A DNA stretch of 64,000 nt. It comes from Camellia lanceoleosa (taxonomy: Eukaryota; Streptophyta; Magnoliopsida; Ericales; Theaceae). The notes under the pieces are model-generated. The model was not told where the DNA came from and made no database searches. It saw nothing but the letters and a program-made list of their open reading frames with translations. The first letter of the stretch is position 1; each line of letters begins with the position of its first letter. This document shows, in pieces, positions 44,371-56,397 of the stretch. Location: positions 102,574,682 to 102,638,681 of the forward strand of contig CM045762.1 of assembly GCA_025200525.1 (NCBI GenBank). Direction: 5' to 3'. The position numbers and the translations under genes were made by a program.

Positions 44371-45479
44371 AGGAGGAATTACACTGACACTCCGGCGAGA
44401 TTTGTTTTTAATACAAATATCTTCCTTACGTTTTAGAAATTATATCCCCTTCTTAAAATTTAAAGTTACATTACAATTCAATCCCTCCATTAGTCAACCG
44501 TTAAATCAACTAAAAAAAAAAACTAATATAAGCAATTAAATTTTTTAAAATGTCTATTTTCCACTTGTTGCCATCTCTCTCTCTCTTCCTCTTCTCGCTC
44601 TAATCACTATCTGAAAAACATACGAGACCCATCTGTCAAAAACAAACCAGACCCACCACAATCTTCAAACAAACCATTCATTAATGTTGACCCCAAACAT
44701 GGAAAAAATAAATAAATAAATAAATCACTTAATGAATAGAGAAAATCTGCAAGAAATTTAAAAAATTCATTCACTTCTGCGCTTCCTGCCATATAGTGAA
44801 GGATTTGTCGATTACCTTCTGCGGCTCGTCACTATCTCGCACATATACTGGACAAATTTGGGAGTTTCGGTTTGCATTTGATTTGGCCATCAATTAAGTT
44901 TTGATTTGTGTGGGTTTAATTTGGGAGTTTCGGTTTGGGTTTGATTTGCATTCTCTTTATGGTGATGGTTGTGCATGATTGAGCAAGCATGGGTACATAT
45001 GGTGTGGCGACGGGGGATGGTGGGTCGTGAGAGGTGGGTAATGGTGGCAAGTCTCTAATGGTGGTGGGTTTATGATTGTGGTGCTAGAAGGTGGATGTTA
45101 GAACAGAACCGAACCAAACCAAACCAAACCAAGTCTTAACTCTTATCAAATGAGGTCGGTTACATGAATCATTTTTCGTCATGCGGCCCATTTCGTCAGC
45201 AGCTGTGATAAAGCTGAAAGTGGTTATGGAGATTTTTTTTGTTTGAACGTTGGTGATGGAGATCAATAACGGAGATGCACAGTAAAGAAGAAGAGGAGGA
45301 TGATGGAAGAAGGGCCAAGGGTTATTTTACCTCATTAGTTTAGGATAATTCATTTCATATTTGCTGTTAGTTCTGTTAGAAGACTAACACTTACAAGGGA
45401 GGCCGGTGTAATTTCTAAAATGTCAGGGAGGAAATTGTATTAAACTTAAATCTCAAGGATGTTAGTGTAATTTATCCTT
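44371..45479. mobile_element. TIR element with GGAATTACACTGACACTCC ends
   Basis: Left end (44371-44470) and right end (45380-45479, reversed) are imperfect inverted repeats of about 100 bp: GAATTACACTGACACTCC versus AAATTACACTAACATCC, and TTTTAGAAATTA in both. The 0.9-kb interior is unique and richer in G (44560-45300), with no recognised gene; it may contain captured sequence. The class is undetermined; a Mutator-like element is possible given the long TIRs. Confidence 0.55.
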
Positions 45480-45506
45480 ATTTTTATCTCCATTTAATGT
45501 ATTTAG

Positions 45507-45819
45507 AGTAAATTATAAATACACTTTCTAAAATTTATTTAAAATACATATTATCTCCTGTAATTCTAGAAATTATAAGTATTCATCTTGTCATAATTTT
45601 TTTTTTTTTATTTTCATCTCCTATGCAACAATAAAATTATTAATTGAAGTATATTTATGACATCATTAAAACTATTAATTGATTAATAATTTCTATTGTA
45701 AGTAAATTCGGTAATTTGCTATACGATTAGAAATTGAATGAAAGGGATGCAATGCAATTTTTAGAATCACATGAAGTAATTCATATTTTAAGCAAACCAG
45801 TGTGATTGTAATTTACCCA
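45507..45819. mobile_element. Small foldback element, GAGTAAATTA/GGGTAAATTAC ends
   Basis: Left end GAGTAAATTATAAATACAC and right end (reversed) GGGTAAATTACAATCACAC; no coding. Same broad end type as 44371-45479, 56398-56743 and others in the window. Confidence 0.5.
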
Positions 45820-47600
45820 TGCAATTATCCATTTAATATAAATAAGGACAAATTACACTTTAACAGACTCAACTATTGTTTCATATCATTTTTACCCTTT
45901 TAACTAAAAATTATTACACTTAATCCCATCATCTATTAATTTTTATTTCAATTTGTATCTTAATGGCAAAAGTATCTAAAAAAAGGAAAAAAATTGGTGA
46001 TAAATTCGATCTAAGGAAAGCATAAGGTATGAAGTATCATGGATAATTTTTATTGGTAAGAGGTCCACCCTTTGTGAAATAGTTTGATGAGAAGTCATTT
46101 GATTGTTTTGAGAAGACATTTTGTTTTCAATTTTACCCATTAATTTATCTATTGACCATTTTTTTGCTATATGTTCAAATTTATATCTATCTGTTTAAAT
46201 TATTTTTTATCTGTTCAATTTTTTTTGTCTATCTGTTCAACTTTATATCTATCTGTTCAAATTATTTTTTATCTGCTTAGATTTCACAAATTTATTTTTT
46301 CCTATCTGTTTAATTTTTTTATCTGTTTAAATTGTAATACAGATGAGAGAGATTGTTTTATTTTGGATGACCTGTTCAAACCCACTTTTTTTTGTCTCTC
46401 TCTATTTGTCTCTCTCCTATTCATTTCTTTCTCTTTCTCTTTCTATCTGATGATTTCACAAACTCATTTTTTCTCTTTTCATCTGTGTCTCTTTCTCTCT
46501 TTATCTGTTAATTTCACACCTTTTTTTTTCTCTCTCTCACTCCTCATCTCTTTCTCTCTCTATCTATTGAAGTAAGACGTGGCTATAGAGGAAAAAAATG
46601 GGGGACTACAGAGATTTTTAGAAAGATGTAAATATGTGAACACCCAGAAGAAGAAACCCATATACACAACAAGACATATCCAAACTCACCAGAAAGAAAG
46701 ATAGAGGAGGATCCGGATGGTTATCTGTACACACACAGATGACCAGTTATCTGTACAAAATGAAGCTACCAAAAATTAAAGAAGCAAAACCCATTTTCTA
46801 ACTATCTGTTCAATTAAGCCTTTACCAGATCTGAGCTTCTAAAAATATATATATATATATATATATATTTGAACAGAGACAATCCTAACTGCAACAACGA
46901 AAGCAAAAAGACATGGAAGGCTTTCAAGGACAAGATTCGTCTTTGGCGACTCCACCACGGACTGTCGGCTCCGACCACCACTATGACCACCACTTTCCAT
47001 TCAATCACTAACTCCAACACAAATTCAATAAAATAATTAATTATTGAAAAAAATAGTACACAATTTGTAAGGACTATATATGAAATGGACGAACGATGAG
47101 AACACAAATTACAAAACTAGAAAATACCAAAAAAATTTGATATAAAATTTTCTTGCAAAATTTCACACTTTTTACGTTGTTGCAAGGAGATTTCTCTAAA
47201 CGCATAAAAAAAATTGGAGAAAACAAACTCAGGAAAATCTACACTTCCTCTAGAAAATCCAAGAATTAGAAAGTAAAATTCAAAGTAAAAAACTCTAGAT
47301 CTGGGAAGTTGAGGATGAAGATGGAAAATTTCTGAAAATTTTTATTAATAGAAGATAAATAAATAAAATGAAAATAAGAACATCATCAAAAAAATTCAAC
47401 CCAAATTAATTCTACATAATACAATTACACACACTACCCTTCATAGCCCAAATTCTAAGAATCGGTTTGGTTACTAGTAGACAGTAGGAAAAATCAGAAA
47501 GGCCGCACACTAAAAGACTCTAATATCGTCCCCCCATGTTTCATTCTCTAAAATTTTCTCGACAACCAAACAAAGGTTGATTGTTTGATGGGAAAATATA
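45820..47600. other. Intergenic with T/C-rich repeats
   Basis: A TATCTGTTCAAATTATTTTT-type tandem repeat (46170-46340) and CT-rich stretches (46370-46570) give a spurious hydrophobic frame. A TA run lies at 46846-46869. No gene recognised. Confidence 0.5.
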
Positions 47601-47890
47601 GGGTATGTTTGGTTTGTGTTTGAGAGATGTGTTTTAGAGATAAAAAGTACGAAAATATGTTTGGTTTGGTTTTTTTCAAAAGATGTTTTGGAAAATGATT
47701 TTGAGAGAGAGTTTGGGAAAAAGTGATTGATTTGATATGTGTGAGAGAGAGATTTGTTTGGAAAACTTGTTTGGTTTACAAGTTTTGAGAAATTTTTTTG
47801 AGAAAATTTGTTTGGCTTGATTACTTTTAAAAACTTATTTGTAGAGAAAATTTCTCAAAAATTTTTCAGAAAATCAAACCAAACGAGCCC
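47601..47890. mobile_element. Tourist-like MITE
   Basis: Ends GGGTATGTTTGGTTTG and, reversed, GGGCTCGTTTGGTTTG form a TIR. ATA flanks both sides (47598-47600, 47891-47893), consistent with a 3-bp target duplication. 290 bp, AT-rich, with several internal TGTTTGG repeats. PIF/Harbinger assignment by TIR type and 3-bp duplication. Confidence 0.7.
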
Positions 47891-48470
47891 ATAGTATGTA
47901 CCTTCTTTTTCTTGAAAAATGGTATCGGAAGCTCGGGTTGTTCTGGCGTGAAGAAAAGGTGATGACTTGACGACAGGATGGGTGACGTGGCATGATTAGA
48001 TCGTGGGTTGATTGACGATGACAAACTCTATACATAGATCAGAGTTGTGCGAAGCCGGAATATGAGGATTGATGAAGTTAGATTGAGGACTCACTGTAGC
48101 TCGAGAAGCCAACGGCGGTGACGATGGTAGAGAGATCTCGCCGAAACAACCAGATCTGACTCCAAATACCTACAAATCTGCGATTCACGCATTGATGATC
48201 GCGTTCGCCGCCGCAAACTCGCCTCGTTGAATTCTACCTAAGCCGAATCGAGGACGACGAACACCAGAGGCAATACCCGCCGCCGGAGAGAAATGATCGA
48301 GGTCGGAGGAGGCGGCAGCTATTGTGATGTGCTCGATGAGCAGATGACGATGAATGAGTGAGAGAGAGGGGGGGGGGGTGATCGGTGGAGGGAGATCGCC
48401 ATTGAGGAGATCGACGTAGGAGGGAGCGGTGAGAGACAGAGAGGATAGAGAGAGACAGAAAATGGTTTGG
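47891..48470. other. GC-richer unassigned segment
   Basis: A minus-strand frame (48185-48508) includes LPPPITPPPSLSLIHRH and GRIQRGEFAAANAI. It looks like leader or low-complexity sequence rather than a gene. A G run lies at 48369-48378. Confidence 0.3.
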
Positions 48471-48473
48471 TTA

Positions 48474-49740
48474 GAGTATCTCCAATAGTTCACCAAAAAT
48501 TTCATCAAATTTGAGTAAAAAAAAAAAAGTCGAATATCTCAATCTTATATCAGCCACTCCAATGGTGAGTACCCTAACTTTCATCAAAACGCACTGGACG
48601 GTCCGGGAAACGACCGGCCGGCTGACCGGAAAGAGGAACAACAAGAGCTTCATCATCCCAACCTCTGTGCTCACATTCTCCATGTCCACAGTAGTCCTTA
48701 GCTTACTCTTGGATATGTATTTGCTAGTGAATTTTTCGCCTGTGTCCACATCAGTGGCTAGATATGTGATCCGAAATTCACCTCTCCCGAGCTCGCGACC
48801 CAGATAGTATCGAAGCAAAATGTCGTAGAAGAGCAGCAAAGCAAAATAAGTGAAAGGACAATGGAATTAAGCTAAAATTTAAGAAAATATATGTCAGGTC
48901 ATTCTACAAATTTTAAATTTTATGGGATTTGAATAAAGGAAAAGAGAATAATATATATATATATAATATATATATATAAGGGCTGAAAATAAGGGAATGA
49001 AATTGCAATTGGGGTTATAGGTATGACTTTCTTTCCATAAAGGATTAGATTAAATAAAGGAGAAGTGTCTGTGAAAGAAATCTCCAAAAACATTGGATGA
49101 TTTTGAATATTTTTCGAAAGAAAAAGAAAATATTTGCAAAAGAGCACAAATTTTTGTTTTATTTCAAGAACAATACCTATGAATTTTTTTTTCCCTGTAT
49201 TCCTTCTTTGGGGTGATAAGCGAAAATCTAAAGAAGACCCGATTGGTTTGAAGGTCAAGAGCTTAAATTAATGGAAAAAAATGAAAGGGTGGTTGTGATT
49301 TAGAAAACTAGAGCTTGATTGTTTGGAAGATCTGGGAATTACCCAGGTAGAGAAAAGATAGGAAAATCACAAGGGAGAGAAGAGAAAGGAGATTAGCCAG
49401 AGGCCACCCACGAGCATTGGCAAAAAAGGCAGGGCAAAAAAAAAGATGTAGAGGCGGTCGATTGGATGGTCGACTAGGCGGTTGACCGGTCAATGTAAAA
49501 TTTTTACAAATTATGTCTTGAGGTGGTCATCTGGGGGACATCCAGCCTGTTATCCGGTAGGTCCACACTCAACGGCTACGCACAGTAAATTGTTGAAAGG
49601 TGCAATCCATCCTCAATTTGGTGAAAATTTTGGCCCGTTCTCAATTTGATATTATTTTGGTGAAACCGTTAGAGAGATAAAAACTGTCCTTTTTCATCAG
49701 ATTTAAATTTGGTGATCAATCTGATGATCCGTTAGGGTTT
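48474..49740. mobile_element. TIR-type element carrying a protein-kinase fragment
   Basis: The left end GAGTATCTCCAATAGTTCACC, preceded by TTA, resembles the GGGCATCTCCAATGG ends of the elements at 8.3 and 50 kb. Internal phrases are shared with them (CACCAAAAATTTCATCAAATTTGAG, and a GGTCGACTAGGCGGTTGACC-like patch near 49460). The right end is not clear; about 49740 is a guess from the last similar phrase (TTTGGTGATCAATCTGATGATCC). No transposase. It encloses the kinase fragment at 48637-48812. Confidence 0.45.
48637..48812 (-). pseudogene. Calcium-dependent protein kinase fragment (N-lobe)
   Basis: The minus-strand frame reads [20 protein letters not shown], then [20 protein letters not shown] and [11 protein letters not shown]. 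This is the glycine loop, catalytic-lysine strand and helix C of the CDPK family. The third loop glycine is Arg; the Lys is kept. About 58 codons only; sequence on both sides is not kinase. A captured exon fragment, not functional. Confidence 0.72.
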
Positions 49741-50031
49741 GGAAATAATATATATATCTAGGTAGTTTGGTCATTTTGAAAAATATTTTAGATTATGAAC
49801 TTCTGGGTAAAGAAAATTTAAAATTAGATTTATATACTAAGTGCCCTAAAACAAATTAAATTAAATATGAAAAAAATTTCACCAATGATTAAAAATTAAA
49901 ATTTTAAAAAAAAACTTAAACAACTCCAAAATGATTTTTAAAAAATAAACCAAATAAACTGATAAAATCATTTTCAGTATTTCATTTGAGATGTTATGTA
50001 CAAATCACATGCCAATTTTTCATCTATCTAA
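49741..50031. other. AT-rich spacer
   Basis: No gene or clear repeat seen. Confidence 0.4.
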
Positions 50032-51064
50032 GGCCATCTCCAACGCAGTGCCAAATTCATCATCAAATTCAAATTTGGTGAAAAAAGTCTCTTTTTTTTT
50101 TTTTTTTTTTGTTTTGTTTTGCTCCAATGGTTTCATCAAACCTGTATTAAATTGAGAAAATAACAAATATTTCACTAAACTAAAGATCTGGGCTCCTTTC
50201 ACCATTTTACTGTACATGATCTTTGAAGATGGCCCCGCTGGACGACCGGGGTCCGGACGTCCAGCTGGAAGTCCCCCGGTCATCCCTTTCCTTGAACAAT
50301 TCCCACAAAAATAGATAACACAGAGTGTTGGAAAAATGGTTTTTGCAACCATGACTTTTGACTAACTTTGAGCCTAAATTGAGATAGACTTCGGACACCG
50401 ATTGAGGTATGTCCAAGTGAAAACGCGTTCTTGCCGGGTGGTGATTCACTTCGTATATTTAGTTGTTCAAACCATTTTCCGAATGAATGCGAAATTGACT
50501 CCAAAAGACTTTGGTAACACAGTAGTTGCTCTGTTTTCTTCATCATCATTTAGCTTTCTGCATTATAAATATAAAGTAGAGTATGTATGTATGTGCATGT
50601 GTGTGACCTTGTGAAACAAACAAAGATGTATGTGTATATAGTGATCCAAACAAATAAAATAGAAAACAGAAATATAAAGCGATCCAAGGACCTTGTGAAA
50701 CACAGAATATGTATGTATGTGTACATAGTTGGGGGGGAGAGAGAGAGAGAGAGAATCAATAAAATAACAAAAAACCAGTGAGTGAATCAATGTGCATAAT
50801 AAGCACACAAAGATGTAGGACTTGTCAATTAAATTGAACATACAAACAAACCAAATGTGAAATTATTAAATAAGAAGAAGATAATAAACACACAAAGATG
50901 CAAGACTTGTTTTTTTATTTTTTGCATTGACTGGTCAATCGGTCGGTCATCTGCTAGGTCAACCGGTGATTTGATGAAAAGTCATTTTCGTTGGAGCAAA
51001 TGATATTAAGGAGAGTTTTTACTCAAATTTGGTAAAAAAAAGTGATGCACCATTGGAAAAGCTC
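50032..51064. mobile_element. Non-autonomous TIR element, PIF/Harbinger-like, copy 2 (complete)
   Basis: Ends GGCCATCTCCAACG and, reversed, GAGCTTTTCCAATGG, flanked by TAA on both sides (50029-50031 and 51065-51067), fitting the 3-bp TWA duplication of PIF/Harbinger elements. The body aligns with 8259-9163. Contains a T run (50092-50111), a GC-rich patch (50230-50285) and a (GA)n run. No transposase; short open frames on both strands are shared with copy 1 only in pieces. Confidence 0.72.
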
Positions 51065-52180
51065 TAAGGCCCTGTTTGATTCCAGGATATAAAGGGTGGG
51101 ATTGGATATTATATACTGTGGGGTCCACATATCCCATGTTTGCAATTTTTTTTTTTTTTAAAGAAGATATAATATACTATGGGATTGTATATCTCCCAAA
51201 ATTGGAGGATATACAATACCACTATCCCCTCATTATATCATATTCCCTGGGTTGAGATATGATTTAAAAAGTTTAATTTACCATCTTGTCTATCTAATAT
51301 AATATAATTTTAGAATTTAATATAATATAATTATTGAATTTAATTTAATATTATTGAATTTAAAATAATATAATATAAATTAATATAAAATTTGAATTTA
51401 ATATAATATAATATTATTGAATTTAATATAATATAATATAATATAATATAATATAAATTTTGAATTTAATATAATATAATATAATATAAATTTTGAATTT
51501 AACATAATATAATATTATTGAATTTAATATAATATATATATATATATTTTTTATCATTATCAGGTTGACATTAATATAATATAATTTCTTTTTTTTTTTT
51601 TGGAAAAATTATTGAATTTAATATGAATCTTTAATTTGTTCCAATATACAATAATATGAATTTTTAATTTGTTTATTTGCATTAGTTTTGAATTTTGAAT
51701 TTATTTATTTGCATTAGCTCCAATATATTTAAAATAGGGGCAAATTACAAACACCCCCCTCGAGGTTTGGTGAAAATACAGATTTCTCCCTCAGGTTTGA
51801 GAAATTACATCCCGCTCCCTGAGGTTTATATTTCCATAACAAATTGCCCCCTGAAGTTTTTATTTTCATACAGATTCCCCCCTAATTTGCCCTAATTTGT
51901 TATGAAAATTTGACCCTCAGGGGGCAATTTGTAATTTCTCAAACCTCAGGGAGGAATCTGTATTTTTATCGAACTTCGAGGGGGTGTTTGTAATTTGCCC
52001 TAAAATATATTATGAGGGCAATCTTGAAAATTACTTGTTTATATCCCACAATATATTTTGCAAAACAAACATGGATATATCCAGTCTTGTATATCAAGTC
52101 AACAAACATGAATTGATGGTTATATTATCCAATACATATATCCTATTCATTATATATTCTGATTAAATCCCACATCATAT
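51065..52180. other. AT-rich insertion specific to copy 2 of the duplicated block
   Basis: Absent at the matching place in copy 1 (about 9170-9200). It opens GGCCCTGTTTGATTCC and has a TAATA microsatellite-like stretch (51290-51545) and a foldback MITE inside (51738-52000). Possibly one larger TIR element with the MITE nested in it. Confidence 0.45.
51738..52000. mobile_element. Foldback MITE, GGGCAAATTACAAACACCCCC ends
   Basis: Near-perfect inverted halves: GGGCAAATTACAAACACC at the left and, reversed, GGGCAAATTACAAACACC at the right, with matching inner CCCTCAGGTTTGAGAAATTAC. 263 bp. A related copy is at 57052-57273. Confidence 0.85.
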
Positions 52181-52586
52181 TAAGAGTTTAAGGTGAAAAA
52201 AAATGTAACATTTTTCAGTTGAGGAGATAAATTGATATTGAGTGTTCAAGGAGGTAAAGTATAAAATATTTTCTTGCTGAAACAATATTTGTGTATTAGA
52301 AACGCTACTGTACGATGATAAAATTAAATTTTAAAAAAATTTAAATTAAATAATTAAAATAAATAAAATAAATATGAAAAAAAAAAAAAAAAAAACCTAC
52401 CCAATGCCTGCATCATGATTACATTTAGTATCATAATTAGATACGAAAATATGTAAAAATATTTTTGACAGATTACTCAAAGTTAGTTTCATATTTTTTT
52501 AGAACATATTTCAATTTAGCCCTTGTAATTTGATTCATGTACAGATTACTCCCTTCACTTGGAAATAATCACATCACCCCCCTCAT

Positions 52587-53195
52587 GACTTGTCGACTAA
52601 AAAGAATGGTTAAGCATTAATGATTTAACAACAACGATTAAAATACCTTTAAATTATAAATATTTTTGTCATTTGTTTGGGAGGCAAAATACAATTTAAG
52701 CTCCTATGTTTTATTTCATGTGCAATTTACCCTATTAAAATTTGAAAATGAATTCCCATCTAAAAAATAATAATTGAAAATACACATATAAGCCCTTCAT
52801 GTCTGGCACGTATTTTATATTTACTATTAAATTGAACAAAATGTTTAACGATGCACTTTAGTTTATAAATCACAAGAAATTATGTGGTTGACTTGTCGAC
52901 TAAAATGAATGGTTAAGCATTAATGATTTAACAACAAAGATTAAAATACCTTTAAATTATAAATATTTTTGTCATTTGTTTGGAAGGCAAAATACAATTT
53001 AAGCTCCTATGTTTTATTTCATGTGCAATTTACCTTATTAAAATTTGAAAATGAATTCCCATCTAAAAAATAATAATTGAAAATACACATATAACCCCTT
53101 CATGTCTGGCACGTATTTTATATTTGCTATTAAATTGAACAAAATATTTAACGATGCACTTTAGTTTATAAATCACAAGAAAATTATGTGGTTAT
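52587..53195. repeat. Direct tandem duplication of a 303-bp unit
   Basis: Two adjacent copies beginning GACTTGTCGACTAAAA at 52587 and 52890, nearly identical to the end (ATAAATCACAAGAAA(A)TTATGTGG). Non-coding; recent by its low divergence. Confidence 0.92.
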
Positions 53196-53452
53196 TTCTA
53201 AATGTGAGAGGTAATTAACACATCGGCAAAACCACATGCAGGTGAAGTGAAATTTACCTATATTTTTTAAATCCAACAGTAAAAGCTGAAAAAATGATAA
53301 AAATAAAAGTAAAAAGCTTGAGCAAATAAGTGTTTGCCTTGAATATGCCATAAATGACTGGAAATGGCCATTTGAATACTACATATATATTTTTGGTATA
53401 AATTACACTGACCTTCCCTAACAAATTAGGAAAAAAGGAATTCAATCAAATT

Positions 53453-54625
53453 TCAAATATCACTCAAGGAAAATAGATTTTCGACATAATTAGTGACATG
53501 TAAGGCATTCCTACCACGTCTGCCGAAGAACTCTGAATCAGGAAGTCCTGTGATCTTAATCTTTCTAAAAGATTTCCTATTCCGATCATAATAGTAAATA
53601 TTCCAGAGGTCATGTATCCGTGAAGGTTGTAGAAGTATTTCACCTGTCTGAATTGCGCCGACAATATAAGGATCTCCCTCTCGACGCCAATCAAGAGTAG
53701 GCGTCATTATCTCTTTCACCCAAATCCAATTCTCATAGTCCTGCAAAATCCAAAGCTCCTCCCAACAAGCTTCTGTGTATTCACCACAAGCTACCAAATG
53801 GCCACCAAGTTCTCGTAGACGACGCATGCGTGAAGGTCCCCTAGGGAGTGGAATCATTTGGAATCTCTCATTTTTCAGTTCAAATGTTACTATGACATCT
53901 GCACTCATAGGAGGAGAAGGTTTCGGTATATAACAACTCCTATTTCTCCAGTGTATGACTCCATTAATACAACGACTACCCCTACCAAATTCATAGTGCC
54001 AAGGAACAGAAAGACAATCAATCTCTCTCCATGAATGTGTCCCCAAAGTGAAAATTTCACACTTGTAATCTAAGTAGTCATAACACTCCCCCTCCACCTC
54101 GATGTGTACAAAGTTTGTGAGCAACACTTTGTATTGCTTGGTAGAAGGATCAAACCCAAATGACAAATCCGGATCGCGAGTAGAATTAGCATCATCAGTA
54201 AGTAAACGTGGTGGAGGAAGGGTAACAAATTGTCGTGTGGTAGGATTCACGATGAAAATGGATTTAGACCTTCTAAGGTACCCGCATATTAAGCCATTGA
54301 CAGATTGTTTAATATGATAAAGTCCTGAGACGAAATCAGTGAGCAAGTACTGGGCCGGTCCTCCTTCATAATCTGCTGAGAAAAAATGTATCTTGGTCAA
54401 CAAGCAGTTGATTAAGGAGATAACAAGGTAGGGCCTAGATTGGGCACGGGTATGGTGTAAATCCACAAAAGAGGGATCCTCAATCAGAGAGCGCCAATGC
54501 TTGGAGATGCACTTGCATTGGACTGCCACCTTTGCTGGTAGTCTTGTTAGAATGTCCACCAACATTTCTTCAGGCAATGAACAAGTAGTAAATCCACAAC
54601 TATTACTAGTATTCCTTCCCTTCAT
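53453..54625 (-). CDS. F-box protein with F-box-associated domain
   Basis: Single exon, 390 residues from ATG 54625 (MKGRNTSNSCG). F-box at about residues 16-56 (SLPEEMLVDILTRLPAKVAV, CKCISKHWRSLI). F-box-associated interaction domain from about 90 on (VNGLICGYL, IFIVNPTTRQF, LSFGFDPSTKQYKVLL, CEIFTLGTHSWREI, INGVIHWRNR, LGGHLVACGEYTEACWEELW), ending in a KSFRKIKI strand. Such proteins are substrate adaptors of SCF ubiquitin ligases; the target is unknown. An in-frame upstream ATG (54748) adds 41 residues, but these fall in leader-like sequence with a K/poly-T run, so the later start is preferred. A broken paralogue lies at 14506-15350. Confidence 0.87.
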   Translation of the reverse strand: MKGRNTSNSCGFTTCSLPEEMLVDILTRLPAKVAVQCKCISKHWRSLIEDPSFVDLHHTRAQSRPYLVISLINCLLTKIHFFSADYEGGPAQYLLTDFVSGLYHIKQSVNGLICGYLRRSKSIFIVNPTTRQFVTLPPPRLLTDDANSTRDPDLSFGFDPSTKQYKVLLTNFVHIEVEGECYDYLDYKCEIFTLGTHSWREIDCLSVPWHYEFGRGSRCINGVIHWRNRSCYIPKPSPPMSADVIVTFELKNERFQMIPLPRGPSRMRRLRELGGHLVACGEYTEACWEELWILQDYENWIWVKEIMTPTLDWRREGDPYIVGAIQTGEILLQPSRIHDLWNIYYYDRNRKSFRKIKITGLPDSEFFGRRGRNALHVTNYVENLFSLSDI

Positions 54626-55610
54626 TTTTACCTTTTTTTTTTTTTTTTGGTTTGATTTCCAAAAATAACCAAAGGGCAGAACAAGATTCAACCACTTGCA
54701 AGTTTTTGATTTTTGCAATGCACCAACAAATGGATACCTAAAACACAATGCAAAAAAACTCTGGTTAAAATAAAACTTTTAAAAAAATATATAATAAGAG
54801 ATTAAATTATGGGACTACTAGGATGAAGGCAGCAAGCCAACTTTTGATTACAAGGAAGTTGGAAAAAATTTAGTAATTCTCAAAAGTCTGTTATGCCGGT
54901 TATTTTTCCCATTTATTTCATTTCATCTCCATCAACAAACAAATTCTCAAAGTCTCAAACAAATCCTCACAGTCTTGCTTTGTTCGCTAATCTGCATTGA
55001 TGGCCTCATTGCCATGGACTACTTGCTAGCTCTGCCAGCTACAGATGAAGAACTGAAAGTAACATATATAAGCTATCTATGAACACGTACATATTGACCC
55101 CTTTAATTATGAAAATCGTACTAATACACCCCCGAAAGGTGTCCGGAGGGGGAAAGTGATACGTTTTTATAATTGAAGGGATCAAATGTCTGGTGTGATA
55201 GATGAGAGGGTAAATTGCTAATATTTGAGGGGTTCTTGGAATAATTAACACTAGATGATAATTTTCTGCCTTAATTCTAATAAAACTTCAATTCTAGAAT
55301 GACCAATTTATTATAGGTAAATTGAAAAGCTATAGGGGAAGGAGAAAGATAAGTATTTTATTAGAATCCTCGAAATATTTCAAATAACTAATTTGACATT
55401 GTTGTTTTGAAAGATTTCAATCTTGAAATCCATATATAGAAAAGTAACAAATCTAAATTTAACATATTTTGATTTCAAATCCATAAATCCAAACAATTTC
55501 ATAATAATTAGTAGTAGGGTTTCATAAAAAGATGAACAATCTCAATCTCAATCTCAATCACAATCACAATCACAGTCACAATCTCATAAGTATCAATAGC
55601 TAAGCTAATA
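54626..55610. promoter_or_regulatory. Upstream region of the F-box gene (duplicated at 15351-16358)
   Basis: Conserved with the upstream region of the broken copy, including the stretch with CAACAAACAAATTCTCAAAGTC. It contains the likely promoter, but no single element can be assigned with confidence. Confidence 0.45.
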
Positions 55611-56089
55611 TAGCTATTCTTACGGGTCTGAAGGTCCTTAACAAGAAAACCGAACAATCCGATTCTAATAGCAAAACCACAATTCAAATTAAGAAAATTA
55701 ATGTAAACAAAGGGCACATCATATTGTAAATCAGAAGAAGAAGAAGAAGAAGAAAAGAAGAACCAATATACAAGTTAGAATAAAAAACTGACCTTTCATG
55801 GAGAAAGAGGATTATACCAAGTGTACATATATATTGGTGAAACCTCTATGCTTCCAACCATCTTCTTTCCCAAGTGATTTGTTAAACATGCAGACTGCTA
55901 TCAGGCCTATATATATAATATTAGAATGGAAAGGGCAAAGGGGATTGTGAATGGGAAAGGTAGGGATTGGCCCATTGACCCACCCAAACTGGGAAGCCCA
56001 GCTTATTTTGTTAGGGTTTGAGAAATATTTTTTTGTATATTGGGCAGAATTGGGATCATATTTTAAGCCTGTTAAATTAAGAATAAATT

Positions 56090-56300
56090 ATTAATAGACT
56101 TAATTTTTATTAAGTTTTAATAAAATTGTCATAAAAAATAATTTTTGTAATAATTTTTTTGCTTATGTTGTTAAAAATTAACAATTAGTGACTTTATTTT
56201 CATGATTTTTATAAATTGTGGCTAAAGTTTATAATTAGTGATGTTTTTCTATGATGAATTTTTTAAACTGTCGCTCAAAGTTAAAAATTAGTGATTAAAC
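56090..56300. repeat. Repeat related to 25200-25510
   Basis: Shares AATAAAATTGTC, AAAAATTAACAATTAGTGA and TAGTGATGTTTTTCTATGA with the MITE at 25164-25594; ends unclear. Confidence 0.5.
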
Positions 56301-56397
56301 TATCTATGTATCTGCACACCATCTGTATTAATTTTGGTCATTTTAGCCTTACCATGAGGGATGCCAGAGTAATTATTTTAAATTTGTGGGGCTTATT

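Noticed and set aside
46171..46575. 134-residue hydrophobic frame resembling a membrane protein
   Set aside because: It arises from T/C-rich TATCTGTTCAAATT repeats and TTTCTCTC runs; no family features.
55508..55717. Minus-strand frame with VIVIEIEIEI repeats
   Set aside because: Generated by the AATCTC/AATCAC repeat upstream of the F-box gene; no gene evidence.
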